Of a stretch of 64,000 nucleotides of DNA, positions 10,499 to 21,904 are shown in pieces. The DNA is from Neoechinorhynchus agilis (Eukaryota > Acanthocephala): positions 2,666,001 to 2,730,000 of the forward strand of contig CM121343.1 in the NCBI GenBank assembly GCA_051530055.1. Direction: 5' to 3'. The notes beneath the pieces are model-generated. The model was not told the DNA's origin, did not search any database, and saw nothing but the letters and a program-made list of their open reading frames with translations. Made by a program: the position numbers and the translations under genes. Each line of letters starts with the position of its first letter. Position 1 is the stretch's first letter.

Positions 10499-12124
10499 AT
10501 GCAGCTTTTGCAGAGGATGCCTATGGATGAACCGGCGAGTTCTCAGAAACAAATGTTCGGTGTTCAACGAAAAACGGCGGATATCCGCGAGGGGAATATC
10601 GCAGCGGGTAAATCAGTGAGTGATGCCATACGTACGAGTCTCGGTCCGCGTGGCATGGATAAAATGATTGTGAATCACGATGGTGATGTAATGATTACGA
10701 ATGATGGGGCTACCATTTTGAAAAAAATGCATTTGGTTCATCCTATAGGAAAGATGCTTGCTTCATTGAGCCGTGCTCAGGATTCTGAGGCTGGGGATGG
10801 TACTACAACCGTAGTCATTCTCGCGGGATGCCTTTTAGAAGCAGCGTCAGGCGTACTGAGCAACGGTGTTCATCCAACAGTTGTCAGTGAATCGTTTACA
10901 TTGGCTGCTTCAAAAGCGGTTGAAGTATTGACGGATATGAGTATTGGCATTGATTTGGAAGATCGTACATCTTTGCTCAAGAGTGCAATGACGGCTCTGA
11001 GTTCAAAAGTGGTCAGTCAGAACAGTGAGTGCTTAGCAAATATAGCCGTGGATGCCGTAATGAAGGTGATGAAGGATAATGATGCCAACATCGACGATGT
11101 TCACATTCATAAGAAACTCGGAGGTACTTTAGACGACACTAGTCTTGTTGACGGATTTATTCTGGATCACGATGTAGCCGGATTCGGTGGTCCGAATGTT
11201 GTGGAAAACGCAAATATCGCTCTCATTCAGTTCTGGCTGAGTGCACCAAAGACGGATATTGAACACAGTGTTGTGATTAGCGATTACACCCAATTGGACC
11301 GGGCTTTACGTGAAGAAAGGCAATATATACTTGGGATGGTTAGAGACATAAAGAAAGCTGGATGTAATGTTTTACTTGTCCAGAAATCAATTCTGAGAGA
11401 AGCTACGACTGAGTTGGCTTTACAAATGCTCGCTAAGGCGAAAATAATGGTGATTAGAGATATTGACCGGTCTGACGTGGATGAAATCTGTAGAGCACTC
11501 GGATGTATTCCAATCGCGAGCATTGATCATTTTAAAGCTCATTCGTTTGCCCGTGCTGATCTCGTGGAAAGGATTGAAGGCGAAGCTGGAGGTAAGAGAA
11601 TGGTCAAGTTTAGTGGATTAAAAAGAGCGATTGGTGCTGGCCATCCAGTATCAATCATTGTCAGAGGATCAAACCGTCTTGTTTTGGACGAAGCAGAACG
11701 TAGTCTTCACGACGCATTGTGCGTGGTCCGGTGTTTAGTGAAACAACAAGCGCTCATTGTCGGTGGAGGAGCACCGGAAATCGAAATGGCAGTGAAACTG
11801 CATGACTATGCGCTTAATCATCTAGAAGGCGCTCAACAATACGCCGTGCGAGCATTTTCTGACTCTTTGGAAACGATTCCTTACACTCTGGCTGAAAACG
11901 CCGGTCTTAACGCTGTTGAAGTCGTCACCGCTCTGAGAGGAGCTCATGTCAGTGGAAACAAAAACGTCGGTATCAGTGTTAGACGGCATGGAATAGGAAA
12001 TATGCTCGATGAATCCGTAATTCAGCCTTTACTATGCAGCACCAGCGCAATCTCCCTTGCTACGGAAGCTGTAACTCAGATTCTTAAAATCGATGGCGTC
12101 CTTTTAGCTGAGCGACTTGGATGA
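10499..12124 (+). CDS. CCT4: T-complex protein 1 subunit delta (CCT4), intronless
   Basis: One of eight subunits of the cytosolic group II chaperonin TRiC/CCT, which folds actin, tubulin and other proteins using ATP. The frame encodes 541 residues, the expected length for the family, without any intron. Visible hallmarks are TSLGPRGMDKMI near residue 46, ITNDGATIL near 66, the nucleotide-binding GDGTT at 99-103, and LSAPKTD and ISDYTQLDR in the apical/intermediate domains. CNVLLVQKSILR, VRGSN, HDALCVVRCLV, GGGAPEIE and ENAGLN near the C-terminus also match. The apical and C-terminal signatures point to delta rather than the other CCT subunits. An in-frame second start at residue 8 would also be acceptable. 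The 3' ends of CCT4 and the BTB gene converge 141 bp apart. Confidence 0.97.
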   Translation: MQLLQRMPMDEPASSQKQMFGVQRKTADIREGNIAAGKSVSDAIRTSLGPRGMDKMIVNHDGDVMITNDGATILKKMHLVHPIGKMLASLSRAQDSEAGDGTTTVVILAGCLLEAASGVLSNGVHPTVVSESFTLAASKAVEVLTDMSIGIDLEDRTSLLKSAMTALSSKVVSQNSECLANIAVDAVMKVMKDNDANIDDVHIHKKLGGTLDDTSLVDGFILDHDVAGFGGPNVVENANIALIQFWLSAPKTDIEHSVVISDYTQLDRALREERQYILGMVRDIKKAGCNVLLVQKSILREATTELALQMLAKAKIMVIRDIDRSDVDEICRALGCIPIASIDHFKAHSFARADLVERIEGEAGGKRMVKFSGLKRAIGAGHPVSIIVRGSNRLVLDEAERSLHDALCVVRCLVKQQALIVGGGAPEIEMAVKLHDYALNHLEGAQQYAVRAFSDSLETIPYTLAENAGLNAVEVVTALRGAHVSGNKNVGISVRRHGIGNMLDESVIQPLLCSTSAISLATEAVTQILKIDGVLLAERLG

Positions 12125-12265
12125 AGATCTTACGTTCAGTTGTTTTCAAACGGCATAAATAAAAAAATTGGGACTTCGATCACTTTCGCCGGATGACCAG
12201 GGTCGTATCTCAATTTTTAGAGACGATTTTTATTTGAAGAAAAACTGAAATATTGGTTTTTTCAA
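12125..12265. terminator. Convergent 3' flank of CCT4 with AATAAA
   Basis: AATAAA lies about 30-35 bp after the CCT4 stop (CGGCATAAATAAAAAAATTG near 12152), a plausible polyadenylation signal. The opposite gene ends at 12266, so the two transcripts probably share or overlap this 141 bp interval. Confidence 0.5.
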
Positions 12266-13329
12266 TCAGAAATCTTCTCCTTTTTGGAAAGCTACAATAA
12301 TGTCTTTATATCGTCCTTCGAAATATGAATCAACTTTATTTCCTCTTAGTTTTGGCCAGCAAATGAACTTCATAATATCCTTGAATATAATAATGTCTTG
12401 TTCGCCGTGCATTCTGAAGTATTGTATCAAGAATTTCATAGCGCTTTCTTCATTGCGGAACAGGCCTTTGTCTTGTAAACAATCTCTGATCTTATCCAAG
12501 CTCAGTTGGTATAGAAAATTTATTTTGAAAATGTCAATCTTTTGATCTCTTACTTCCTTTCTAACTTCACGTTCTACCCGAGTAATCTTAAATTGCTTTG
12601 CCAAAAAAAAGCATTGCATAGGATACTGGTTTTGACTGTTGCGGATGAATTCAATGCACTTTTTATAGAATCGATTAATATGAAGTTCCTTGGCAGCAAC
12701 CATTAAGCTGGATACGTTTTCTATGTCGATCTTGCATGCTCGTTTGTATAAGAAATCGAGACAACCTAAGAGTCCACCGTGATCGGATGAATTGAGCTCT
12801 ATAACCAGAACAAAGTTAATGTCTAAGGACCTAAGCTTCTTCCTAAAGAGAGATTTCGTATCAAGGAAGTGTTGAAAACTTGCACTTACCGCAAATAAGG
12901 ACTTTCTCCGTATAGCAATGTCCGATGGCATCCATAATCCGTTCCTTTTACTCGTATAATCATATCCATCATTCGATGCTCACGCTTCATCACTTGCAGG
13001 AGCGCATGCTGATGAATTTGATTGGTTGAACGGTCACCTAACTGGAGAATTATCTCCTCTTGTTGCGCAGGATTATACTCGTTATCGATAATCTTTCCAT
13101 CCGGCTGCCTTCGATACTTGTCAAGTGAAATAGTTCCAATCAAATTCTCTGTTATCGGGTCCATGGGCAACTTATCCGCCTTAAGCGGCTTGTTATCAGT
13201 GAACTTGTAACGGGGTGGCAGATCGATTGCTATCATATTTTCGAGGTCCACTTTATTCTTTGATGGTTTTCGCGACGTTCGTGTAACTCTTGTTTTCCTC
13301 TCCGGCTGTGCTGCTTTTCGACTTGGCAT
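12266..13329 (-). CDS. BTB-BACK domain protein without Kelch repeats, 2 exons
   Basis: Exons are 13329-12890 and 12842-12266, joined by a 47 nt GTAAGT...TTTAG intron; the product is 338 residues. The first ~115 residues are basic and low-complexity (RKAAQPERKTRVTRTSRK). They are followed by a BTB/POZ fold that starts with D-M-I-I-R-V-K-G...C-H-R-T-L-L and continues through L-D-F-L-Y-K-R. A BACK-like helical region follows (QCFFLAKQF...) and the protein ends there. Such BTB-BACK architecture is typical of Cullin-3 substrate adaptors, where Kelch or other repeats usually recruit the substrate. Here no repeats follow, so the partner is unknown. The intron interrupts the BTB domain. Confidence 0.82.
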
Positions 13330-13961
13330 TGGTTTCCTAGATCAACCTGTGCTTAAACCGCATCCGTTGTCATAGTGATATGGGTGCTTTTTTGAACATA
13401 TATTTGATGTTTTTTCGAACCGCAATTTCTTAACACCGAAGGTCAATGAGATCTTTACAAATTAAATTTTATGCTTATCCGCTTCTTAACAATCCACAAA
13501 CTCACTATTTTGAAAAACTTTATTAATTTTTTAAATCGAATATTCTAAAATTTTGCGACTTTTCTCTTTGTTGGTGATTTTTTGAGGCAGTTGATAATTT
13601 TGCTTTTTGAACTCAAAAAGATTCACGAATTTATTATTCCCCGGAAAGATTCAATATACAAACGTTCACATTAAGCGGCTAGCACTTTTCTGAAGTCGCT
13701 TAAGCGGAAACACAACCATTAAGTTTACGTCTATGATACAGCAATTGGTGATTTATTTGCTTCTAGGAAATTTTATAGAAAATTCTGACACTAATTGGAT
13801 TTTGATTCAATTTTCTAGCTTTTATTCGAGATGAGTTCTCCCATTTCATACATCTTTGTTATTATGGAAAAAAAAATTATTTAATTACAAAACTGCAGTA
13901 AATTTCCATTAAAAAAAGGATAACTCGAGTTTGAAATTGAGAAACTAAAACTTTCACCGGT
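13330..13961. other. Intergenic, nothing recognised
   Basis: AT-rich, with the BTB gene promoter presumably at the left end. No supported coding region. Confidence 0.4.
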
Positions 13962-14285
13962 GTGGAGATTGACGCAACATGCGTCGATACGCTGGCAAAT
14001 AGCAATATAACGACCGCTAAATTAGGCGCAGGAGCCGCGGCAACGAGAGCGGAGGAACGTAAGACCGCAAAGTATCATGAGTTAGCCTCTCAGTTTTTGT
14101 CCCTGCCCTTCGGAGTCGAGACTTACGTGGCATTTGGAAAGGCCGCAGCGGAATTCGTGATCCAACTGGGGGACGTGTCACGAAAGAGCAGCACTCAATC
14201 ACTTTCTTGCGACAAAACTTGAGTCTGGCGGTCCAGCGTGGGAACACTGCCAGCGTCCTGATGACATGAAGGAGCCTAATGTAAT
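13962..14285 (+). mobile_element. R2-like non-LTR retrotransposon 3' fragment (copy 1)
   Basis: Encodes a degraded version of the C-terminal region found in the larger element at 44.3-46.0 kb. It shows D-A-T-C-V-D-T-L-A, then A-A-T-R-A-E-E-R-K, K-Y-H-E-L and PFGVET, followed by frame-broken Q-R-G-N-T-A-S-V-L near 14235-14262. Only the 3' end is present, typical of 5' truncation during target-primed reverse transcription. Confidence 0.75.
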
Positions 14286-14363
14286 GTAAAGAATTAAAGT
14301 AGATTCAAAATTTTTAACTTTTAAATTCACAATTTATTTGATATTTCTTGGACAATTATATCT

Positions 14364-14944
14364 CTAACCCATACCCAGTAGTATAATTTCAATTATCTCC
14401 ATCGTTAATCCAAAAGTTGCCGATAAAATTGGGTTTTTCATTTTTTCCTTTAGATATTCCTTGAATTCAATATCTTTTGCTCTTTTGCACAAATAAATTG
14501 TCAACATTGGCCATAAATAAAGCGGAATCTGTAAAAGAACATAGTTGAATTTCAAGAGGATAATCCAATTATGTAAGCCAATAAGCAGAGATTAAGGCTC
14601 AATAATCCACAACATAAAGGTAGGTTAAGTTGAATGCGGCTTGAACATAAGTTTAAAAATACCATTGAGAAGATAAACATGAACAAACCGAGGATTATTA
14701 GAGGACTAATAAGGTTAAGTTTAAGAAATTCGTCGAAGTATCCCAATGAAGTACCAAGCGAAGATAAACTGTCATTTTCTCTTCTTAAATCCAAATTGAA
14801 GTAGCAAGTGTATCCGACTGTAGCTGTAGCTGCGAGAATTATAAAAATATTGATCAGTCGGTTAATGACCACTAAGCACTTTCGAAACATTGATTTTTGA
14901 TAACGTGGACTGTGGTCACGTTTGAAAACGCCATTCGTGCTCAT
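14364..14944 (-). CDS. Unknown small multi-pass membrane protein, 2 exons
   Basis: Not recognised. The model 14944-14579 plus 14528-14364 gives 176 residues. A short charged N-terminus precedes a first hydrophobic segment (about residues 25-47). A polar loop of about 30 residues follows, then a second (about 77-98) and third (about 105-135, possibly two helices) hydrophobic segments. After a charged loop (KRAKDIEFKEYLKEKMKN) a final hydrophobic segment ends in GMG. The 50 nt intron has a GC donor (TTG/GCTTAC) and a strong TTCTTTTACAG acceptor; it keeps the frame, whereas no GT donor does so without removing the third segment. The arrangement is loosely like a tetraspanin, but the large extracellular loop and CCG motif are missing. 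Nothing firm can be said on function. Confidence 0.5.
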
Positions 14945-15439
14945 TTACGTGGACTTTAAATGTCGTTAGATTGTCGGATGCGGAAATTATGATCCGGAAA
15001 GGGAATACTAAGAAATTCATCTTGCGGTTTTAAAGATGTTATGTTTTTCAACCAAAATAAGTAGAGTATTTATGGTCGATTGAACATTTTTTAAAGGATA
15101 GTTGAATGGTCTTAATGGTTTTACCAATAATTTAGCCATATCCGAATATTGACCGAAATGAACCTAAAGATAGACCCAAGCTCTCCTACAAACAATAATC
15201 GTTAACTTTCCCACCCAACCGAACCCGTAATCCACTCCGAAATCAACAAAACTGACCTAAAGGTAAACGTGATATTATAAATCCATTCAAATTCGCCCAT
15301 AGTCGCTGGTCTACCTGTTTTCCCTGAGTTATAGACGAGATTCTAAAGAAAATCCGCAAAGATGAAAGCATTTTCTGAAGCTATAGGATTTTCGTCGTTC
15401 TCGAAAAAAAGGTTCACGGTGAATTCTTTAAATTAGTAC
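14945..15439. other. Intergenic, nothing recognised
   Basis: No coding or structural signal supported. Confidence 0.35.
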
Positions 15440-15515
15440 AACGAGGCAATGCTGCCAGCGTGATAGCGACAGCCGATGAAGGAGAGAAGCTCCAAATTTG
15501 CGGACGGTGGTGATT
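15440..15515 (+). mobile_element. R2-like non-LTR 3' terminal fragment (copy 2)
   Basis: Encodes V-Q-R-G-N-A-A-S-V-I-A-T-A, matching I-Q-R-G-N-A-A-S-V-L-A-T-V at the end of the element at 44.3-46.0 kb. Only about 75 bp of the 3' end survive. Confidence 0.6.
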
Positions 15516-16268
15516 GCATGTTTTGTACTTTATTATGTTCTACAAATAAAAGTTCAAATCATCAAAAAAATTTTTTCCTGTAATCTCTTAGGTGATTTAA
15601 TCATCGAATATATTCGTGATTTGTGAGCTTTTGTAATTTTTGAAATAAGATGATTTTAATCGCGCCTTAAACACTTTTGGTGCTCCTTTCGTGTAAACTG
15701 AGACCCTTGGGAGATTTTAGCTTATGATAAACGTTAATTAATTTCCTTCCCTTTTGATATTTGATTATTGGTGCATCCGTTAATTTTGCATTCTTACCTT
15801 TTTGCATGATATGTAATTGTAAGGACTGCAAAGGGATTTTCTGCCGTTAAAGGAGTTTAGCGAATTGTTACATTGAGTTATGAGCACATTCGATCTATTT
15901 TATCATTGCTTAAAAACGAACGAGCCATCGACTATTCGAATACTGAATAGAAATATGAAAAACTATTGTTAATGCTTCTTGTAAAAATGAAATTGATTGT
16001 TTTTTTTAGATTTTTTAATCTGATAAAGCACTTTGATTTACTATGTCGGATTATCTTTAATTGCCCGATTAGTGAAGAGGAAGCTAAAAGACAGATTTGG
16101 AAACCAACTTACCTTTAATTAAGCTGATCTCGAGGGACCGTAATTGACGTTTAGAAATAAAAATACGATAAAGGACTTCAAGATGTTGCAGTTTTTGGTA
16201 TCACAAAATATCAAATTTTATCGTTGAACAATAATTCACTTTGGTAAAATATTGCACGATAAATATTT
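15516..16268. other. Intergenic, nothing recognised
   Basis: AT-rich (poly-T and poly-A runs) with no supported gene. Confidence 0.35.
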
Positions 16269-16797
16269 TTATTGAACGCTGGCATAATCGCATAGTTCAG
16301 TCAAGGCTGATTTAAGATGTTTGTAAGCTTTTTGCGATTTATTGTGATCATACTCGTCCAATGAGACTTTTAACTTCGATAAACTTTTCTTTAAATCTTC
16401 AATCCGCTTGTTAATATCCAATATTTGTTTGTTTAACTTTAAACACTCGTTTTCTAATTCGTTCTTAGCCAAATCTAAAGATTTTATTAGAAAAATGAAG
16501 AACTAGCCGAGAAAAACCTTGAATGGCATCAGCGTTTACGGGAACCATTCGTTTCTTTGAGACATCAACTTCTACGTAATCAACGATCCTTTCGAACTCC
16601 ACAATCAAAGTACTAGCCAATGACCTGATTGTTTCGTTTTTCCTACCTATAATCCACGAATGCGACGTTTCCTTTCGTTCCTTGACGACTTTAAGCAACT
16701 CAATGTATTTCTTGTACTCATGTTGTAACGCATGCAGCGTTGTGCATTGGTTAAGATACCTTTGCTTCAATTCATCTGTTTCAGTCACAATCTTCAT
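16269..16797 (-). CDS. Unknown coiled-coil protein, 2 exons
   Basis: Not recognised. Exons 16797-16518 and 16474-16269 are joined by a 43 nt intron (G/GTTTTT...CTTTAG), giving 161 residues. The N-terminal half is helical and charged (LKQRYLNQ...EYKKYIELLKVVKERKE). The C-terminal half has heptad-like spacing (LENECLKLNKQILDINKRI) and ends in CDYASVQ. No enzyme motif, signal peptide or membrane segment is seen. Small helical subunits of kinetochore, mediator or cytoskeletal complexes look like this, but that is only a resemblance in style. The donor is weak, so the joint needs transcript support. Confidence 0.55.
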
Positions 16798-16835
16798 TAG
16801 TCCTAAGAAACTTAATTGATGCCGTCGATTAGATT

Positions 16836-16851
16836 AACACACACACACACA
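16836..16851. repeat. (AC)n microsatellite
   Basis: Short run of AC dinucleotides just upstream of the coiled-coil gene. Confidence 0.8.
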
Positions 16852-16904
16852 AATGTGGACAATGCGAGTTTTATCGTTTTGAACACAAAAAGACTTCACT
16901 CACT

Positions 16905-17451
16905 TTGCATGCGAATCACGTTCACCGCGAACTTCCGAAACATGCTAAAAACCACTACCAATGCTTTGCAGTTTGTCTTCACTTAAACAGGAATCTCAAC
17001 AGCCTGAGAACATCTCGAGAGATTTTGCAACTCAAGCTTCTTGTCGGAATACCTCTTAGACACGAGAAACAAGACGCTTTAGAACCGTCCTCTAGTATAG
17101 TATCATTCCATTCAAGTTGAAGAAATTGTCAAATCAGTTGGAAAAGACGCATTAGCACCTCCTTTTCTCTTACCGAACAACAACAAGCGAAACTAAAAAC
17201 GCATTTAATCAGTTTAAGACTGCAGCCAAAGGCTAGTCGACGACATTAAACTGCAAAAATCTTCCCTTTTTTGTCGATTTTAGTTGAAAAACAAGGTAAA
17301 TTCCGAACTTTGTAAGCAGATCAATGCAGCGTTCCATTTACATGGAAACAATGAAGAAATAAAAGCAATAGACGACAGCGAAAATGCTAGAAGCTCATTA
17401 AAAGTACACTATAAATGCAATAGGCTTTCATTCTTAGTCCCAGGCGCATAA
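16905..17451 (+). CDS. Possible small multi-exon gene, structure unresolved
   Basis: Several short open stretches look coding but do not join simply. The clearest is the terminal one (17284-17451), preceded by a TCGATTTTAG acceptor; it reads N-K-V-N-S-E-L-C-K-Q-I-N-A-A-F and ends LVPGA-stop. It joins in frame to 17156-17231 (LTEQQQAKLKTHL) only through a 52 nt GC-AG intron with the donor AAG/GCTAGT, the same donor hexamer as STRAP intron 2. Upstream, a 71-codon frame (16905-17120) begins with ATG but its junctions are uncertain. No family recognised. It may instead be chance. Confidence 0.25.
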
Positions 17452-17989
17452 CTTAACCCTTTCACAGTAACATCAAAGTTCCTATAGAAAAAACACAAGC
17501 CATTTGCTTGATCATGGTACATGATTTATTTGAAACAACTTGTCGAGAATTTCAGTAGATGCTTAATGCCTACTTCATGAATATAATGGAACGCTTCATT
17601 CTTTACAGAACTGCTAATGGTGACTAGAATTCAGTTATTTAATGCTCTTTTCATCTAAGCTGAAACTACCTTCTTCAATTTTATGCCTCGGTAAATTATC
17701 GTTGTTCATTTTGATGAAAAAAGTGCACTATACAAAATAGAAATCATCAATGTACAAAAGACGAAAATTTGCTGAAAACGTCGTCGAAAATTAAAATATT
17801 TAAGTGATTTTAAAATTCATTTGAAACATTCAATACCCACATTTCATATGTCATCGCAAATTAATAATACGGATTTTTAAGAATATAAAAATTGTGTAAC
17901 TAATATGAAATCTCTTAAAACTATGGCGTCAATAAGAAAAAAGATACAAAATGAATTTGTTATTTTCAATAATAGTAAAGAGAATTTGT
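17452..17989. other. AT-rich flank of the 192 bp satellite
   Basis: No gene recognised; leads into the satellite array. Confidence 0.35.
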
Positions 17990-20917
17990 CAGAAAGAGTA
18001 ATAAAAGTTCGATTTTGATCACAAAACCCGTCTGACGTATTGACTTTTGAACGATAAGAATAAAATCGTATTCAAAATTAGATAGAAAAATGCCGCCCTC
18101 AATTCATAGAACATCGATTCAATTATAATGAAACTTCCTGAACGTTTTCAATTTTTAATCTTGGCAGTAAGCAAAATTTTCATAAGGAGAATAATAAAAG
18201 TTCGATTTTGATCACAAAACCCGTCTGACGTATTGATTTTTGATCGATAATTAAAAAAGTATTCAAAATTGGATAGAAAAATGCCGCCCTCAATTCATAG
18301 AACATCGATTCAATTATAATGAAACTTCCTGAGCGTTTTCAATTTTTAATCGTGGCAGTAAGGAAAGTTTTCATATAAAGAGTAATAAAAGTTCGATTTT
18401 GATCACAAAACCCGTCTGACGTATTGATTTTTGATCGATAATTAAAAAAGTATTCAAAATTAGATAGAAAAATGCCGCCCTCAATTCATAGAACATCGAT
18501 TTAATTATAATGAAACTTCCTGAACGTTTTCAATTTTTAATCGTGGCAGTAAGGAAAGTTTTCATATAAAGAGTAATAAAAGTTCGATTTTGATCACAAA
18601 ACCCGTCTGACGTATTGATTTTTGATCGATAATAATAAAAGTATTCAAAATTAGATAGAAAAATGCCGCCCTCAATTCATAGAACATCGATTTAATTATA
18701 ATGAAACTTCCTGAGCGTTTTCAATTTTTAATCGTGGCAGTAAGGAAAGTTTTCATATAAAGAGTAATAAAAGTTCGATTTTGATCACAAAACCCGTCTG
18801 ACGTATTGATTTTTGATCGATAATTAAAAAAGTATTCAAAATTGGATAGAAAAATGCCGCCCTCAATTCATAGAACATCGATTCAATTATAATGAAACTT
18901 CCTGAACGTTTTCAATTTTTAATCGTGGCAGTAAGCAAAATTTTCATAAGAAGAATAATAAAAGTTCGATTTTGATCACAAAACCCGTCTGACGTATTGA
19001 TTTTTGATCGATAATTAAAAAAGTATTTAAAATTAGATAGAAAAATGACGCCCTCAATTCATAGAACATCGATTCAATTATAATGAAACTTCCTGAACGT
19101 TTTCAATTTTTAATCGTGGCAGTAAGGAAAGTTTTCATATAAAGAGTAATAAAAGTTCGATTTTGATCACAAAACCCGTCTGACGTATTGATTTTTGATC
19201 GATAATTAAAAGTATTCAAAATTAGATAGAAAAATGCCGCCCTAATTCATAGAACATCGATTCAATTATAATGAAACTTCCTGAACGTTTTCAATTTTTA
19301 ATCGGCATAAGGAAAGTTATAAAAGAGTAATAAAAGTTCGATTTTGATCACAAAACCCGTCTGACGTATTGATTTTTGATCGATAATTAAAAAAGTATTC
19401 AAAATTGGATAGAAAAATGCCGCCCTCAATTCATAGAACATCGATTTAATTATAATGAAACTTCCTGAGCGTTTTCAATTTTTAATCGTGGCAGTAAGGA
19501 AAGTTTTCATATAAAGAGTAATAAAAGTTCGATTTTGATCACAAAACCCGTCTGACGTATTGATTTTTGATCGATAATTAAAAAAGTATTCAAAATTGGA
19601 TAGAAAAATGCCGCTGGTTGGATAATTAAAAGTATTTAAAATTAGATAGAAAAATGCGCCCTCAATTCATAGAACATCGATTCAATTATAATGAAACTTC
19701 CTGAACGTTTTCAATTTTTAATCGTGGCAGTAAGGAAAGTTTTCATATAAAGAGTAATAAAAGTTCGATTTTGATCACAAAACCCGTCTGACGTATTGAT
19801 TTTTGATCGATAATTAAAAAGTATTCAAAATTAGATAGAAAAATGCCGCCCTCAATTCATAGAACATCGATTCAATTATAATGAAACTTCCGAACGTTTT
19901 CAATTTTTAATCGTGGCAGTAAGGAAAATTTTCATAAGAAGAATAAAAGTTCGATTTTGATCACAAAACCCGTCTGACGTATTGATTTTTGATCGATAAT
20001 TAAAAAAGTATTCAAAATTAGATAGAAAAATGCCGCCCTCAATTCATAGAACATCGATTTAATTATAATGAAACTTCCTGAACGTTTTCAATTTTTAATC
20101 GTGGCAGTAAGCAAAATTTTCATAAGAAGAATAAAAGTTCGATTTTGATCACAAAACCCGTCTGACGTATTGATTTTTGATCGATAATATAAAAGTATTC
20201 AAAATTAGATAGAAAAATGCCGCCCTCAATTCATAGAACATCGATTCAATTATAATGAAACTTCCTGAACGTTTTCAATTTTTAATCGTGGCAGTAAGCA
20301 AAATTTTCATAAGAAGAATAAAAGTTCGATTTTGATCACAAAACCCGTCTGACGTATTGATTTTTGATCGATAATTAAAAAAGTATTCAAAATTGGATAG
20401 AAAAATGCCGCCCTCAATTCATAGAACATCGATTTAATTATAATGAAACTTCCTGAGCGTTTTCAATTTTTAATCGTGGCAGTAAGGAAAGTTTTCATAT
20501 AAAGAGTAATAAAAGTTCGATTTTGATCACAAAACCCGTCTGACGTATTGATTTTTGATCGATAATTAAAAAAGTATTCAAAATTAGATAGAAAAATGCC
20601 GCCCTCAATTCATAGAACATCGATTTAATTATAATGAAACTTCCTGAACGTTTTCAATTTTTAATCGTGGCAGTAAGGAAAGTTTTCATATAAAGAGTAA
20701 TAAAAGTTCGATTTTGATCACAAAACCCGTCTGACGTATTGATTTTTGATCGATAATTAAAAAAGTATTTAAAATTAGATAGAAAAATGCCGCCCTCAAT
20801 TCATAGAACATCGATTCAATTATAATGAAACTTCCTGAGCGTTTTCAATTTTTAATCGTGGCAGTAAGGAAAGTTTTCATATAAAGCGTAATAAAAGTTC
20901 GATTTTGATCGCAAAAC
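17990..20917. repeat. Satellite array S1a, ~192 bp unit, about 16 copies
   Basis: The landmark AGTTCGATTTTGATCACAAA recurs near 18008, 18199, 18391, 18583, 18774, 18966 and 19157 and onward at about 192 bp steps. Each unit also has ACCCGTCTGACGTATTGAT and GATAGAAAAATGCCGCCCTC. Some units carry internal deletions (near 19300 and 19600). The first unit differs most, as expected at a satellite edge. The same family forms the array at 42.5-47.0 kb. There is no coding frame across units. Confidence 0.97.
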
Positions 20918-21320
20918 GGTTCGACCAGCAATGTTATATGGCGCAGAAACTTGGACGACCAAGCAAAACGACATCAGAAGATTAAACGCGCGAGATGAGG
21001 ATGCTGAGATGGGCAGCAGGGTACACTCTCAAGGATAAGAAAAGAAATGTGGACATCAGATAGCTGTTCGGCACTTGCCATCTTTCAGAGTTGATCGTCC
21101 AAATAAGGTTACGCTGGCACGATAAAGTTTCGAAGTGCGAAGCAGATCACATACTGCGCAGCACGGAGAAACCGGAAATAACGGGAAATCGCCGACGAGG
21201 AAGGCCGAGGAAAGGATGGTTAGATTGCATCAAACAGGATAAATTGGTTGTCGAGGGAACCGCAACCTCTCAAGAGAGAAAATAAATGCATGAGAAGAAG
21301 ATTGGGGTGAATTTTGGAAT
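20918..21320 (+). mobile_element. RTE-type LINE 3' fragment
   Basis: Degraded reading frames encode the C-terminal tail typical of RTE-like reverse transcriptases. L-Y-G-A-E-T-W-T is followed by M-L-R-W-A-A-G and L-R-W-H-D-K-V, then R-R-R-G-R-P-R-K-G-W-L-D. At least two stops or shifts interrupt the frame before 21091. The satellite stops exactly where this begins, so it was either inserted at or captured by the array end. Confidence 0.8.
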
Positions 21321-21904
21321 AAAAACTTTCTTAGCAATATTGATTTTTAACAAATCAGCTAAGTTTAGTTTTGAGTTAAAAAATTTGTTAAAAATGCGGA
21401 TTTATTTTCAGTCCTGACTCCAGAAAAGATTTTAAGGAAGGCAGAACTGCCATTGTAAGCGTAGGAAGGATGGGGTTTCGAAGCATGTAAAAATTGCTCT
21501 AGCGTGAATCGCCAAGTTCTTTTTACGAAGAATGGTGATAGGTGGGTGGGGTTAAAATTTCTTCGACCACAGTCGGGTATGTCTTAGAGCTGATTTAGTT
21601 GGCTGCTTTGGCTTTCCAACTAACGAAGCGTCTGTTCAGAATAGAAGCCCAGTTTGTTTTCCCTAAAATTGCCTGTTTTAATAAAAACATCCTGTCCCGT
21701 TCAATACTCTCGTAAAATTTAGTAGTGAAAAACTTTTTCATAAGAAGTTGGTATAAATGAACATCGTTGTGAAGGTTAGCAATCAGCGATTGTTTGTATA
21801 TAAGATTCGCTTTTCTGATTGGAGAAGACTAGATTTCTTTTTGCAGAACTTAATGCTTTATTGTTGAAGTACGAGAGACTGATACTCACCATAGACGAAT
21901 TAAA
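21321..21904. other. Intergenic, nothing recognised
   Basis: Between the RTE and LINE fragments; no supported feature. Confidence 0.35.

Noticed and set aside
14364-14944. Tetraspanin
   Set aside because: Similar membrane topology, but no large extracellular loop, no CCG motif and no matching cysteines.
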